DNA of 64,000 nucleotides, from positions 430,364-494,363 of the forward strand of contig NZ_KK366004.1 of the NCBI RefSeq assembly GCF_000686705.1. Reading direction: 5' to 3'. The DNA comes from Clostridium hydrogeniformans DSM 21757. GTDB lineage: Bacteria; Bacillota; Clostridia; Clostridiales; Clostridiaceae. A program made the translations under genes and the position numbers. The notes below the pieces were generated by a model. It saw only the letters and a list, made by a program, of their open reading frames with translations, was not told the origin of the DNA and did no database searches. Below, piece after piece: positions 29,808-40,031 of the stretch (the first letter of the stretch is position 1; each line of letters starts with the position of its first letter).

Positions 29808-32438
29808 ATGGGCAAGAAGAAATATGTGTACTTATTTAGTGAAGGCGATGCATCCATGAAAAACCTTTTAGGTGGAAAGGGTGCTAATTTAGCAGAGATG
29901 ACAAATCTGAATATTCCAGTACCACAAGGTTTTACTGTTACAACTGAGGCATGTAACAAGTATTATGATGATGGTGAGGTAGTAGAGTCAGAGGTTATTG
30001 AAGAAATTTATGAAAGAATGACAGAGCTAGAGAAAATAACAGGAAAAGGTTTTGGATCATTAGATAATCCTCTTCTTGTTTCTGTAAGATCTGGGGCAAG
30101 GGCATCAATGCCAGGTATGATGGATACTATACTTAATTTAGGGTTAAATGATGATACAGTTGAAGTGATGGCTAAAATAACAGAGAATCCTAGATTTGCT
30201 TATGACTCTTATAGAAGATTTATTCAAATGTTTTCAGATGTTGTTATGGATATAGAAAAAAGAATGTTTGAAGATATATTAGATGAAATGAAAAAAGAAA
30301 AGGGAGCAAACCTTGATACAGATTTAAATGCTGATGATTTAAAAGAGCTAGTTAAAAAGTATAAGGCTCTTTATAAGAAAGAAAAGGGTGAAGAGTTCCC
30401 AAGAGACCCTAAAGTTCAACTTATAGAGTCCATAAAGGCTGTATTTAGATCATGGAATAATCCAAGAGCTATAGTATATAGAAGATTAAATGATATTCCA
30501 GCTAAGTGGGGAACCGCTGTAAACGTTCAAGAGATGGTTTTTGGAAATAAAGGAAATACTTCAGGAACTGGGGTAGCTTTCTCAAGAAATCCATCTACTG
30601 GAGAAAAACATATTTTTGCTGAGTACTTAATGAATGCTCAAGGAGAAGATGTAGTGGCAGGAATAAGAACTCCTCATCCTATAAGTAAATTAAAAGAGGA
30701 CATGCCTAACATATATGAAGAATTCTTAAAGATTGTTAATATATTAGAAAATCATTATAGAGATATGCAGGATATGGAATTTACCATAGAGGAAGGTAAG
30801 TTATATTTCCTTCAAACAAGAAATGGTAAAAGAACAGCTCAAGCTGCTTTAAAAATTGCAGTGGATCTTGTAGAAGAGGGAATGCTTACTAAGGAAGAAG
30901 CTATTCTTAAAGTTGAGCCAAAGCAACTTGATAGCTTATTACATCCTGCATTTGATTCAAATGCGTTAAAGGAGAATTCTCCTATAGCAAAGGGACTTCC
31001 AGCATCTCCAGGAGCAGCTTGTGGTAAAATATCATTTACAGCTAATGAGGCTAAAGAAAGAGCAGAAGCTGGAGAAAGAGTAGTTTTAGTTAGACTAGAA
31101 ACATCTCCAGAAGATATAGAAGGAATGATAGCAGCAGAAGGAATACTTACTGTAAGAGGAGGAATGACTTCTCATGCAGCTGTTGTAGCTAGAGGTATGG
31201 GAACTTGCTGTGTTGCAGGTTGTGGTGATTTAAAAGTTAATGAAATCAGCAAAACTTTAGAGGTTCAAGGAAAGGTTTATACAGATAAGGACTATATATC
31301 AATAGATGGATCCACAGGTAATATTTATGGATGTGAAATAAATACTGTAGAACCAGAAATAAGTGGATATTTTGAAATCTTTATGAAGTGGGCAGATGAA
31401 ATAAGAACAATGAAAGTTAGAACCAATGCAGATACTCCAAGAGATGCATCTCAAGCTGTTAAGTTTGGGGCAGAAGGAATAGGACTTTGCAGAACAGAGC
31501 ATATGTTCTTTGCAGAAGATAGAATATTGGCAGTTAGAGAAATGATTGTTGCAAAGAATGAGGAGCAAAGAAGGAAGGCATTAGAAAAGCTTCTTCCAAT
31601 GCAAAGAGAAGATTTTGTAGGAATTTATGAGGCTATGGAACATAGACCTTGTACTATAAGACTATTAGATCCACCATTACATGAATTCTTACCACATAAT
31701 GAGGAGGATGTATTAGGTCTTGCAAAAGAACTGGGAATAACTGTAGAAGAACTTAAAGCTACTATAGACTCTTTACACGAATTCAATCCTATGATGGGTC
31801 ATAGAGGATGTAGACTTGCTGTTTCCTACCCTGAAATAGCTGAAATGCAAACAAGGGCTATAATAGAAGCAGCTGTAGAAGTTAAGAAAAATCATGGATA
31901 TGATATAGTGCCAGAAATAATGATACCACTTGTTGGAGAAATAAAGGAACTTAAATTCGTTAAAGATATAGTTGTTACCACTGCTGAATCTATTTTAAAA
32001 GAAAGTAGTATAGATATGAAGTATCTTGTTGGAACTATGATAGAAGTTCCAAGAGCTGCTTTAACTGCTGATGAAATAGCAAAAGAAGCAGAGTTCTTCT
32101 CTTTTGGAACTAATGACTTAACTCAAATGACCTTCGGTTTCTCAAGAGATGATGCAGGAAAGTTCTTAAAGGATTATTATGATAGAAAGATATATGAGTC
32201 AGATCCATTTGCAAAGCTTGATCAAGATGGAGTAGGCATACTTGTAAGGATGGCTGCAGAAAAGGGTAGACAAACTAGAAGTGATATAAAACTAGGTATT
32301 TGTGGAGAACATGGAGGAGATCCATCCTCAGTTGAGTTCTGTCATAATCTAGGACTAAATTATGTGTCTTGTTCACCATTTAGAGTTCCTCTTGCTAGAC
32401 TTGCAGCGGCTCAAGCGCAGGTTAAAAATAAAAGATAA
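29808..32438 (+). CDS. ppdK: Pyruvate, phosphate dikinase
   Basis: 876-residue enzyme interconverting pyruvate + ATP + Pi and PEP + AMP + PPi. N-terminal ATP-grasp domain (LLGGKGANLAEM, SVRSGARASMPGMMDT), central swivelling domain with the catalytic His in GGMTSHAAVVARGMG (about 450-464), and the C-terminal PEP/pyruvate barrel with GICGEHGGDP. AAAGGAG Shine-Dalgarno. In Clostridia it can run in the glycolytic or anaplerotic direction. Control by the upstream CcpN-like gene is inferred. Confidence 0.97.
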   Translation: MGKKKYVYLFSEGDASMKNLLGGKGANLAEMTNLNIPVPQGFTVTTEACNKYYDDGEVVESEVIEEIYERMTELEKITGKGFGSLDNPLLVSVRSGARASMPGMMDTILNLGLNDDTVEVMAKITENPRFAYDSYRRFIQMFSDVVMDIEKRMFEDILDEMKKEKGANLDTDLNADDLKELVKKYKALYKKEKGEEFPRDPKVQLIESIKAVFRSWNNPRAIVYRRLNDIPAKWGTAVNVQEMVFGNKGNTSGTGVAFSRNPSTGEKHIFAEYLMNAQGEDVVAGIRTPHPISKLKEDMPNIYEEFLKIVNILENHYRDMQDMEFTIEEGKLYFLQTRNGKRTAQAALKIAVDLVEEGMLTKEEAILKVEPKQLDSLLHPAFDSNALKENSPIAKGLPASPGAACGKISFTANEAKERAEAGERVVLVRLETSPEDIEGMIAAEGILTVRGGMTSHAAVVARGMGTCCVAGCGDLKVNEISKTLEVQGKVYTDKDYISIDGSTGNIYGCEINTVEPEISGYFEIFMKWADEIRTMKVRTNADTPRDASQAVKFGAEGIGLCRTEHMFFAEDRILAVREMIVAKNEEQRRKALEKLLPMQREDFVGIYEAMEHRPCTIRLLDPPLHEFLPHNEEDVLGLAKELGITVEELKATIDSLHEFNPMMGHRGCRLAVSYPEIAEMQTRAIIEAAVEVKKNHGYDIVPEIMIPLVGEIKELKFVKDIVVTTAESILKESSIDMKYLVGTMIEVPRAALTADEIAKEAEFFSFGTNDLTQMTFGFSRDDAGKFLKDYYDRKIYESDPFAKLDQDGVGILVRMAAEKGRQTRSDIKLGICGEHGGDPSSVEFCHNLGLNYVSCSPFRVPLARLAAAQAQVKNKR

Positions 32439-32539
32439 CCTAATGACTTTTCTAAAGCAGGTGTAAACTTTAAATGAAATTGTGCATAAGAGTGTCTATT
32501 TGAAATAAGATTTTTCAATTGCATAAATATAAATAATTA

Positions 32540-32572
32540 AAGCCCTAGAAATAATGTTTCTAGGGCTTATTA
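32540..32572 (+). terminator. Terminator after ppdK
   Basis: A perfect 12-bp stem (AAGCCCTAGAAA with TTTCTAGGGCTT) and a 5-base loop. The T-tract is weak on both strands; it may work in both directions toward the convergent CotS-like gene. Confidence 0.65.
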
Positions 32573-32675
32573 AGGCTATTTTAAGGATGTATATATTGCA
32601 TTAAGTAATTTACATTTCACTGATTGATGACTCAATAAGTTTCAACTGAATCTAATGTAGTTTTAATATTAGAAC

Positions 32676-33749
32676 TTATATATTAAATTTATTCTCTATA
32701 TAACTTACAAAAGAATTAATAAATTGCAATTGATAAGAGGTTTTTTTAACTACATTATTTAATAAATTACAGAAGGCTTTTTTATTACATTTTCTTATAT
32801 TGTTATAGTAATCTCTGGAAATCCGCCAGTATTTTTGGGGGAATGCGAGATAAGCTGCTATATATTTATATTCATCTAGGGTTAGGGGTTTAATTTTATT
32901 ATATTCATCTAAGGCATTTATACATAAATCTAGATTCCATTTAGTATTTTCTCTTTTTAAAAGTCTTCTAAAGAAATAGGATATATCTTTAGCACAATAA
33001 TCTAATTTACTTTTATCAAAATCTATTATATGCATATTATGATTATTTTCAAAAATTATATTTTTATTTACATAGTCACCATGACATAAGGATCTAGATA
33101 AGTTTTCATCATTTATTGAGTTACATAAATCTAAAGAAATTCTAGCTAAGGTTATGTTATCTTCAAAGTCATCAAGAAAAATTTTTGAGAATTGATCTTG
33201 ATATCTAAAGGCTAGGTTTGAAGAATTTAATAGTTGATTAAAATGTTTATTATAAGAAGAAAATATATCATCAAAACCTAATCTTTCTTCACTGCCTAAG
33301 ATAGGAGAGAAGTTTTTAGAGGTTTTATGGACTTTAGCAAGGGTTGACATGGCTAGGTTTATATGATTAATATTATCAAAGTCACATTTATCACCATTTA
33401 TCCAAGGTGTTAACATGAACAACATATCATTTTCTAAAACAAACCTGCTTCCATCATTGGTAGGTATAAATCTTGGAACATCTACACCTAGTCTATATAA
33501 CCATTCTACAGCAGAGTAAACAAACAAAAGCTCTTTTTTATTAAGGTATACCTTTTTTATACAAAAAGCTTCTTCTCCAACTTGAACCTTATAAACAGCA
33601 CGCTGCTTATCCGTATCTTTGAATTTAATTTCCTTAATCTCACAATTCTCTATACCATAGTGAGGAAGAACATATTTTTTTATATTATAGGTATTAATCC
33701 AAGTATCTCTTAAATTAATGTTATAATTTTTAGCCCTTTCATGAGGCAT
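32676..33749 (-). CDS. CotS/YutH-type spore coat protein (kinase-like fold)
   Basis: 357 residues of the CotS family, aminoglycoside-phosphotransferase-like proteins found in clostridial and Bacillus spore coats. Kinase-like motifs are present: CIKKVY (Lys, about residue 84), LCHGDYVNKNI (catalytic-loop Asp) and MHIIDFDK (metal Asp). The starting GGGAGG is well spaced before the minus-strand ATG. Monocistronic, facing ppdK. The family link is good; whether it phosphorylates anything is unknown. Confidence 0.75.
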   Translation of the reverse strand: MPHERAKNYNINLRDTWINTYNIKKYVLPHYGIENCEIKEIKFKDTDKQRAVYKVQVGEEAFCIKKVYLNKKELLFVYSAVEWLYRLGVDVPRFIPTNDGSRFVLENDMLFMLTPWINGDKCDFDNINHINLAMSTLAKVHKTSKNFSPILGSEERLGFDDIFSSYNKHFNQLLNSSNLAFRYQDQFSKIFLDDFEDNITLARISLDLCNSINDENLSRSLCHGDYVNKNIIFENNHNMHIIDFDKSKLDYCAKDISYFFRRLLKRENTKWNLDLCINALDEYNKIKPLTLDEYKYIAAYLAFPQKYWRISRDYYNNIRKCNKKAFCNLLNNVVKKTSYQLQFINSFVSYIENKFNI

Positions 33750-34341
33750 AGTATATTACCTCCCTTAACTCTCTAATAAGAGTAATATTATTCATAATAT
33801 TATATGAGGGAAAGTTTAAGATTATGATTTCGAATAAAAAAATTGAGTTAACAATTTCTAATATTAGGAAGTGCAGAAATTAAATATAAATATTAAAATA
33901 ATTTCTAAAAACAGGTAAGAATGAAACATATAATATAAAATAATTTTAAATATAAATAATAATAAGATGAGTTTATAGGAGAAATTTAGAAAATGAAAAA
34001 AATAATCATAAAATCTAAAAAAAAATATACAATATATAGGAGTGAATTAGATTGGAATTAATAGTGCAAAAAATAACAAAATTTGCAATAAATAATACAA
34101 ATAAGGAATAAATTTATATAAATTTGGGATAAACTAATATTTGAAAGGATTATTATAAAACTTAAAGTTTATTGAAGGAAAAACAGAAAAAATAAAGAAT
34201 ATATATATAAGCAACATAGTTTAGAAATATAAATTAAATAAAAAAAATTGTAGAAAAGAAGGAAAAGATTAATTTCTGTCGAATATAATAAACCTTGTTG
34301 AAAAGATTAATTATAAATAATTACTTTGGGTGGGATTCTCA
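33750..34341 (+). other. Gene-free spacer between the CotS-like gene and dnaG
   Basis: About 590 bases of extremely AT-rich DNA carrying the divergent promoters. A 19-codon ORF with a TTG start at 34051 and an AGGAG upstream is not convincing. No hairpin or operator stands out. Confidence 0.5.
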
Positions 34342-36114
34342 TTGATACCAGAACATATAATTGAAAAGATAAAGGATGAAAATGACATTGTAGAGGTTAT
34401 ATCTGATACTGTTAGACTAAAGAGGAGTGGAAGAAATTATCAAGGATTATGTCCTTTCCATAATGAGAAAACACCTTCTTTTAGTGTTTCTAGTGAAAAA
34501 CAGCTTTTTAAGTGTTTTGGATGTGGAGAAGCAGGTAATGTTATAACCTTTGTTATGAAAAATAGAAACTTATCCTATGTGGAAGCTTTAAGATACTTAG
34601 CAGATAGAGCCAATATAACTATTGAAGAATCAAAAAGCAACAAAAGATTTAATGATAAGAAAGATGTGCTTTATAATGTAAATAAAGAAGCGGCTAGATT
34701 TTTCTTTGGAAATATGAATAAATCTAATAATATAGGAAAAGCATATTTTTTGAACAGAGGTATAAAAGAATCTACTCTAAGGAAGTTTGGACTTGGATAT
34801 TCACAAAATAGCTGGAATTCACTTATGAATTATTTAAAGTCAAAGGGAATTAAAGAACAAATTCTTTTAGATGCAGGACTTATAATAAAAAATGATAAGG
34901 GAAATATATATGATAGATTTAGAAATAGAGTAATGTTTCCTGTGTTTGATTATAAGGGAAGAGTTATTGCATTTGGAGGAAGAGTTCTAGATGATTCAAA
35001 GCCTAAATATTTAAACTCACCAGAAACATTGGTGTTTAATAAAGGAACTAATCTTTATGGATTAAACTTTGCTTTAAAGGAAAAAAACACTTTGAGAACT
35101 TTCATAATAGTTGAGGGATATATGGATGTAATCTCCCTTCATCAGTATGGAATAACTAATGTGGTAGCATCTCTTGGAACAGCGCTTACAGTAAATCAAG
35201 CAAGACTGTTAAAAAGATATGCAGATAAGGTTATTATATCTTATGATGCAGATTTAGCAGGACAAATGGCTACTTTAAGAGGACTTGAGATTCTAAAAAA
35301 CACTGGTTTTGATGTTAGGGTTCTTACAGTTCCTAATGGAAAGGATCCTGATGAATTTATAAGAGCCAATGGAAAAGAGGCTTTTTTGAGGTTAGCAAAT
35401 AATTCAGAACCTTTAATTGATTATAGGCTTAAAAAGGCAAAAGAAGGTATAAATTTTAAAGACAAGGAAATGGTAATAAAATATACAAGAAATGTAACAG
35501 AGATATTAGCTAATCTGGATAGCATAGAAAAAGATGTATATATAAAGAAGATTTCAGAGGAAACTGGAATAAAAGAAGAGGCCATATATGATAATTTAAA
35601 TGATGATATAAAAAAAGTATCTTATAAAGGCAGTAATATGAATACTTCAGATGATTTTAGACAAAAATTATATGTAGAGTCAGCTTATGTGAAAGCAGCT
35701 AGAAGCATACTTAAAATGGTTTTAGAAAATTATTCATTGGAGTATATCTATAGTAATATGAATCCAGATGATTTTATAATTGAAGCTCATAAAATTCTTT
35801 ACAAGGTTATCTTAGAAAGTCAAGAAATGGGGGATTTAAAAGAGAGATTTAAACTGATAGAAAGTAAATGCAATTCTGTGGATACTACCAGAGAATGGGT
35901 TAATATAAAAGAGTTAAATCTCATTTTTGAAGAGGGACAAAAAGAGGAACTTGTTAAAGATTATATATATGAAATAAAGCAATTTAAGCTTGAAGAGACT
36001 ATTAAGGAAGTTATGAGAAAGATAAAAGAATTTGAGTCAAAAGGTATGATAGAAGAAACCTTAAAATATGTTCAAAAGCTTAAGGAACTACAAAAAGAGT
36101 TAGGAAGGGGATAA
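34342..36114 (+). CDS. dnaG: DNA primase
   Basis: 590 residues from TTG 34342, spaced correctly after GGGTGGG; a GTG at 34330 overlaps that site. CHC2 zinc finger CPFHNEKTPSF...FKCFGCGEAGN (about 35-62), TOPRIM domain with VEGYMDV and YDADLAGQ (about 258-305), and a C-terminal helicase-binding region. It synthesises RNA primers at the fork with DnaB. Forms the macromolecular operon with rpoD, 30 bases downstream. Confidence 0.95.
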   Translation: MIPEHIIEKIKDENDIVEVISDTVRLKRSGRNYQGLCPFHNEKTPSFSVSSEKQLFKCFGCGEAGNVITFVMKNRNLSYVEALRYLADRANITIEESKSNKRFNDKKDVLYNVNKEAARFFFGNMNKSNNIGKAYFLNRGIKESTLRKFGLGYSQNSWNSLMNYLKSKGIKEQILLDAGLIIKNDKGNIYDRFRNRVMFPVFDYKGRVIAFGGRVLDDSKPKYLNSPETLVFNKGTNLYGLNFALKEKNTLRTFIIVEGYMDVISLHQYGITNVVASLGTALTVNQARLLKRYADKVIISYDADLAGQMATLRGLEILKNTGFDVRVLTVPNGKDPDEFIRANGKEAFLRLANNSEPLIDYRLKKAKEGINFKDKEMVIKYTRNVTEILANLDSIEKDVYIKKISEETGIKEEAIYDNLNDDIKKVSYKGSNMNTSDDFRQKLYVESAYVKAARSILKMVLENYSLEYIYSNMNPDDFIIEAHKILYKVILESQEMGDLKERFKLIESKCNSVDTTREWVNIKELNLIFEEGQKEELVKDYIYEIKQFKLEETIKEVMRKIKEFESKGMIEETLKYVQKLKELQKELGRG

Positions 36115-36144
36115 TTAAGCTTATGACCGGAGGGAGGCAAGAAC

Positions 36145-37209
36145 ATGAAGGATAAAAATGCAAAGATGGTTGTGGTAAAAAAACTTATAGATAAGGGCAA
36201 GAAATCAGGTTCGTTGACTTATAAGGAGATAATGGATGAATTAGAGGACATAGAAATTACTCCAGAGCAAATAGAAAAGATTTATGAAGTTCTTGAATCA
36301 ATGGGTGTAGAGGTAATTGGAGATATGTCTGAAGACACATCCCAGGAAGAAGAGTTAGATTTATCAATCCCAGAAGGAATTGCAATAGATGATCCAGTTA
36401 GAATGTACTTAAAAGAGATAGGTAAAGTACCTTTATTATCATCAGAAGAGGAAATAAACCTTGCAAATAGAATAGAAGAAGGGGACCAATATGCAAAAAG
36501 AAAACTTGCAGAGGCTAACTTAAGACTTGTTGTAAGTATAGCTAAAAGGTATGTAGGTCGTGGAATGATGTTTCTTGATCTTATACAAGAAGGTAACCTT
36601 GGTCTTATAAAGGCAGTAGAAAAGTTTGATTATAGAAAAGGCTTTAAGTTCTCCACTTATGCTACATGGTGGATAAGACAGGCGATAACAAGAGCTATAG
36701 CGGATCAGGCAAGAACTATAAGAATACCAGTTCACATGGTTGAAACCATAAATAAACTTATAAGAGTTGAAAGACAACTTTTACAAGAACTAGGAAGGCA
36801 ACCTCAACCAGAAGAAGTAGCAAAAATAATGGAAATGCCCGTGGATAAGGTTAGAGAGATAATGAAGATTGCTCAAGAGCCAGTGTCACTTGAAACTCCA
36901 ATAGGAGAAGAGGAAGACAGTCATCTTGGAGATTTTATTCCAGATGATGATGCACTAGCACCAGCAGAAGCAGCAGCATTTACAATGCTTAAAGAACAAC
37001 TTATAAATGTTCTTGATACTTTAACTCCAAGAGAAGAGAAGGTTCTAAGATTAAGATTTGGTCTTGATGATGGTAGAGCAAGAACTCTTGAAGAAGTAGG
37101 TAAGGAGTTTAATGTAACAAGAGAAAGAATAAGACAGATAGAAGCAAAGGCATTAAGAAAGCTTAGACATCCAAGTAGAAGTAAAAAATTAAAAGATTAT
37201 TTAGATTAG
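36145..37209 (+). CDS. rpoD: Vegetative sigma factor SigA (sigma-70)
   Basis: 354 residues, a compact group 1 sigma. Region 1.1 (1-75), region 1.2 ([11 protein letters not shown]), region 2 ([33 protein letters not shown]), region 3, and region 4 ([40 protein letters not shown]). GGAGGGAGG Shine-Dalgarno. It directs RNA polymerase to TTGACA/TATAAT promoters like those seen here. Confidence 0.98.
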   Translation: MKDKNAKMVVVKKLIDKGKKSGSLTYKEIMDELEDIEITPEQIEKIYEVLESMGVEVIGDMSEDTSQEEELDLSIPEGIAIDDPVRMYLKEIGKVPLLSSEEEINLANRIEEGDQYAKRKLAEANLRLVVSIAKRYVGRGMMFLDLIQEGNLGLIKAVEKFDYRKGFKFSTYATWWIRQAITRAIADQARTIRIPVHMVETINKLIRVERQLLQELGRQPQPEEVAKIMEMPVDKVREIMKIAQEPVSLETPIGEEEDSHLGDFIPDDDALAPAEAAAFTMLKEQLINVLDTLTPREEKVLRLRFGLDDGRARTLEEVGKEFNVTRERIRQIEAKALRKLRHPSRSKKLKDYLD

Positions 37210-37235
37210 CACCTAGTAGGTGCTTTTTTATTTAT
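37208..37235 (+). terminator. Intrinsic terminator after rpoD
   Basis: AGCACCT and AGGTGCT around an AGT loop followed by TTTTTTATTTATTTT. The stem begins inside the rpoD stop codon. Confidence 0.9.
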
Positions 37236-37285
37236 TTTGTAATATAATTAGTAATATATTATTTTTAACATGAGGTGATAAAATA

Positions 37286-38173
37286 ATGGAAATATATAAG
37301 CCGCCAGTAGGTTTGGGACTTTTTTTTATAATAATAACTATAGTAGCAGTAAATGTAATAGTAGCTTTTATAGGAAGTTTCATAAATTCTTATGTGGTTA
37401 TAACCTTACTAAAACTATTTATGGTAGTAGCAACTGGATATTGTATTTACTATCTTTTCATGTTAATTTCATTGAAATATATTATAAGGGAAAATGAAAT
37501 TGAAATAGATAGCTTCTTTTCTTTAAGGAAGGAAGTTATAAAATTTAAGGATATACTAGGATACTCTTACCATAAAGGGGCTATAAGAGGAATTAAACTT
37601 TCAGGAATAGGTAATAACTTTTTTGGTATAGGAAGAAGTATAATAGATAAGGTTGGACTTACTTATCTTTATGTAACATCAGCAAAGAATGTAATTTATA
37701 TAAAAACTGAGGATATGAGTTTTGGAATATCACCAGAAAATGTAGAGGCATTTAAAGAGCTCTTAATATCAAAAAATATAAAGGAAAAAGAGTTTCAAGT
37801 TAAGAAACAAAAAAGTAATGATCTTTTTAAAGAAAAGAGATTCTTTATTCCGTTTATAATAGCAACTGTAATTATAATATTTGTAACTTTAAATCCATTT
37901 ATTTTATATTTAAATAAGGATTTACCTATAACCATGCCCTTAAATTTTAATGAGAGCTTTGTAGCTATAGAGTATGGAACATCCAAACAATTTGTCTTTA
38001 GGCAGATGACTTATGGAGTACTAAATATGGTGATTTTAGTATGTATGTATTATGGAGCTCATTTTTCTTCAAAATATGATAGAAAATCTGCATATAAATA
38101 TATGTATATATCTATAATAATGGCATTGGCTTTTGCTATTATACAGTTAAGAATATTAAGTGTTTTTATATAA
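37286..38173 (+). CDS. Membrane protein with a PH-like domain, function unknown
   Basis: 295 residues. Two N-terminal membrane segments (about 10-30 and 35-65), a soluble beta-rich region (70-165, IIRENEIEIDSFFSLRKEVIKFKDILGYSYH) that fits a bacterial PH-like domain, then two C-terminal segments around 190-207 and 240-290. GAGGTGATAAAATA Shine-Dalgarno. Inserted between rpoD and trmK, which are usually adjacent. No enzymatic motif. Confidence 0.65.
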   Translation: MEIYKPPVGLGLFFIIITIVAVNVIVAFIGSFINSYVVITLLKLFMVVATGYCIYYLFMLISLKYIIRENEIEIDSFFSLRKEVIKFKDILGYSYHKGAIRGIKLSGIGNNFFGIGRSIIDKVGLTYLYVTSAKNVIYIKTEDMSFGISPENVEAFKELLISKNIKEKEFQVKKQKSNDLFKEKRFFIPFIIATVIIIFVTLNPFILYLNKDLPITMPLNFNESFVAIEYGTSKQFVFRQMTYGVLNMVILVCMYYGAHFSSKYDRKSAYKYMYISIIMALAFAIIQLRILSVFI

Positions 38174-38315
38174 AATAAACCTAATTTTAATAGGGGTTTG
38201 CCCCAGGTGAATTTTAAGAAGTAGTAATTGTAAGAGGCTTTATAAATTTATATCCATAATGATTTAGGTAGATATAAATTTTAAGAGATGATAAAAGTAT
38301 ACTAAGGAGATGTCA

Positions 38316-39014
38316 ATGGATATTAGCTTAAGACTTAATAATATAGTTAATTTAATAGATAAATGTGATTCCATAGCAGATATAGGAACAGATCATGGAT
38401 ATGTGCCTATTGAGGCACTAAAAAGAGGAGTATGCCTTAAGGCTATAGCATCGGATATAAATAAGGGGCCAGTAAATAAGGCTAAACTCAATGTGTCTTT
38501 AGAGGGACTTGCATCAAAAATCCAGTGTAGATTGGGAAGTGGACTTAAAACTATAAAGGTTAATGAGGTTCAAGGTTTAGTAATTGCAGGTATGGGTGGA
38601 AATCTTATAAGGGATATAATAGTTGATAGCTATAAAGTATTTAAAAGTTTAGAATTTGCCATACTTCAGCCTACACAAAATCCAGAGGTTTTAAGAGAGT
38701 TTTTATTTAATGAAGGAATAGAGATATTAGAGGAGAAGATATGTCTTGATGAAGGGATATTTTATGAAATAATAAAGGTTACTCCAAGAGTGCGAGTAGA
38801 AAATAAAAAAGACTTAGATCCAATATACTTTGAGATAAGCCCATATATTTTAAATAGTAAAGATCCCTTAGCTCTTGAATATATAAGTAATAAGATAGAG
38901 AAATATAATGCTATATTAGAAAAAATTAATGATAACACTGAAGGAGCTTTAAAGAGAAGGGAAGAGGTTATTAAAAAAATTCAAAAGATTAAGGAGGCTA
39001 CAACATGTCTTTAA
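38316..39014 (+). CDS. trmK: tRNA m1A22 methyltransferase TrmK
   Basis: 232 residues from ATG 38316 (AAGGAG at proper spacing; the ATG at 38310 is too close). Rossmann methyltransferase with SIADIGTDHGYVPIEAL (motif I) and VIAGMGGNLI, family hallmarks, plus a C-terminal coiled coil (about 190-230). It methylates N1 of A22 in tRNA. Overlaps nif3 by ten bases; the rpoD-trmK-nif3 order is conserved in Firmicutes. Confidence 0.93.
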   Translation: MDISLRLNNIVNLIDKCDSIADIGTDHGYVPIEALKRGVCLKAIASDINKGPVNKAKLNVSLEGLASKIQCRLGSGLKTIKVNEVQGLVIAGMGGNLIRDIIVDSYKVFKSLEFAILQPTQNPEVLREFLFNEGIEILEEKICLDEGIFYEIIKVTPRVRVENKKDLDPIYFEISPYILNSKDPLALEYISNKIEKYNAILEKINDNTEGALKRREEVIKKIQKIKEATTCL

Positions 39015-39808
39015 AAATCAAAGAATTTATAGAATATATGGAAGAGCTTGCCCCAGTTAACCTTAAGGAAAGTTATGATAATGTTGGCTTTTTAATTGGA
39101 GATAGGGAAGAGAATATAAGAAAGGTACTTATTGCACTAGATGCTACTTTAGAAGTTATAGAAGAGTCTAAGAGCAAGGGAGCCAATCTTTTAATAACTC
39201 ACCATCCTTTATTATTTAAAAAACCATCATCAATTACTAAGGATACACTTCAAGGAAGAAAAATAATAGAACTTATAAAAAATGATATAAATTTATACTC
39301 ATCTCATACTAATTTGGATTCGGTGAAAAATGGTATGAATGATACCATAATGAATATGCTGGGTTTTAATAGTTATGAAATTATAGATAAGAATCCTATT
39401 AAAGAAAATTCTGGTATAGGAAGAATAGGAAATCTTGAAAAAGAAAAAACTTTAGGAGAAATGTGTGACTTAGTTAAAAAAGCTTTAGATTTGAAGTTTA
39501 TAAAGGTTGTAGGGTCTATGGATAAAAAAATCAAAAGAGTGGCTGTAATTAATGGTAGTGGAGAGGATTTCTTTGAAAGAGCAAGACTTATGGGAGCAGA
39601 TCTTGTGATAACAGGGGATACATCCTACCATTTTGTTAGTGACTATAGGGAAATGGGAGTTTCAATAATGGACATTGGGCACTTTAGTTCGGAATGGCCT
39701 TTATTTAAGCATATAGGAAGAGGAATAGAAGACTATTTAAAGAGCAAGGATGAAAGTATAGAAGTATTTATATCTGAAAAGAATAAAGAGCCTTATAATG
39801 TGGTTTAA
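39005..39808 (+). CDS. Nif3-like dinuclear metal protein (YqfO family)
   Basis: 267-residue NIF3/YqfO family. Metal-ligand motifs LITHHPLLFKKP (His pair, about 60-72), SSHTNLDS and DIGHFSSEWP (C-terminal His and Glu) are intact. It is the short form without the PII-like insert seen in some members. AAGGAGG lies inside the trmK end. Often annotated GTP cyclohydrolase I type 2, which is not established. Confidence 0.9.
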   Translation: MSLKIKEFIEYMEELAPVNLKESYDNVGFLIGDREENIRKVLIALDATLEVIEESKSKGANLLITHHPLLFKKPSSITKDTLQGRKIIELIKNDINLYSSHTNLDSVKNGMNDTIMNMLGFNSYEIIDKNPIKENSGIGRIGNLEKEKTLGEMCDLVKKALDLKFIKVVGSMDKKIKRVAVINGSGEDFFERARLMGADLVITGDTSYHFVSDYREMGVSIMDIGHFSSEWPLFKHIGRGIEDYLKSKDESIEVFISEKNKEPYNVV

Positions 39809-39966
39809 TTGATTTTAGGTAATATATTAGGAAAAAGAAAAGAGTTATATGCAAGATTAAAGATATTTAGAAGGGAAGAAAGAAGTTTAATTCTAAGTAT
39901 ATCTTTAGTTTAGTATGTAACTTTTTTTGAAAGAGGATTTCTAGGGATTTTTTATTACTTAAAGAT

Positions 39967-40002
39967 AAGGGATTTTAATTTAGTGAATGATAAAAATCCT
40001 TT
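39967..40002 (+). terminator. Possible terminator after nif3
   Basis: AAGGGATTTT pairs with AAAATCCTTT (one wobble) over a 16-base loop, followed by GATTTTAG. Moderate only. Confidence 0.4.
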
Positions 40003-40031
40003 GATTTTAGAAGGGGTTTGAGAAGAACAAT

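Noticed and set aside
34051-34110. 19-codon ORF with a TTG start and AGGAG upstream of dnaG
   Set aside because: Too short and AT-biased to separate from chance.
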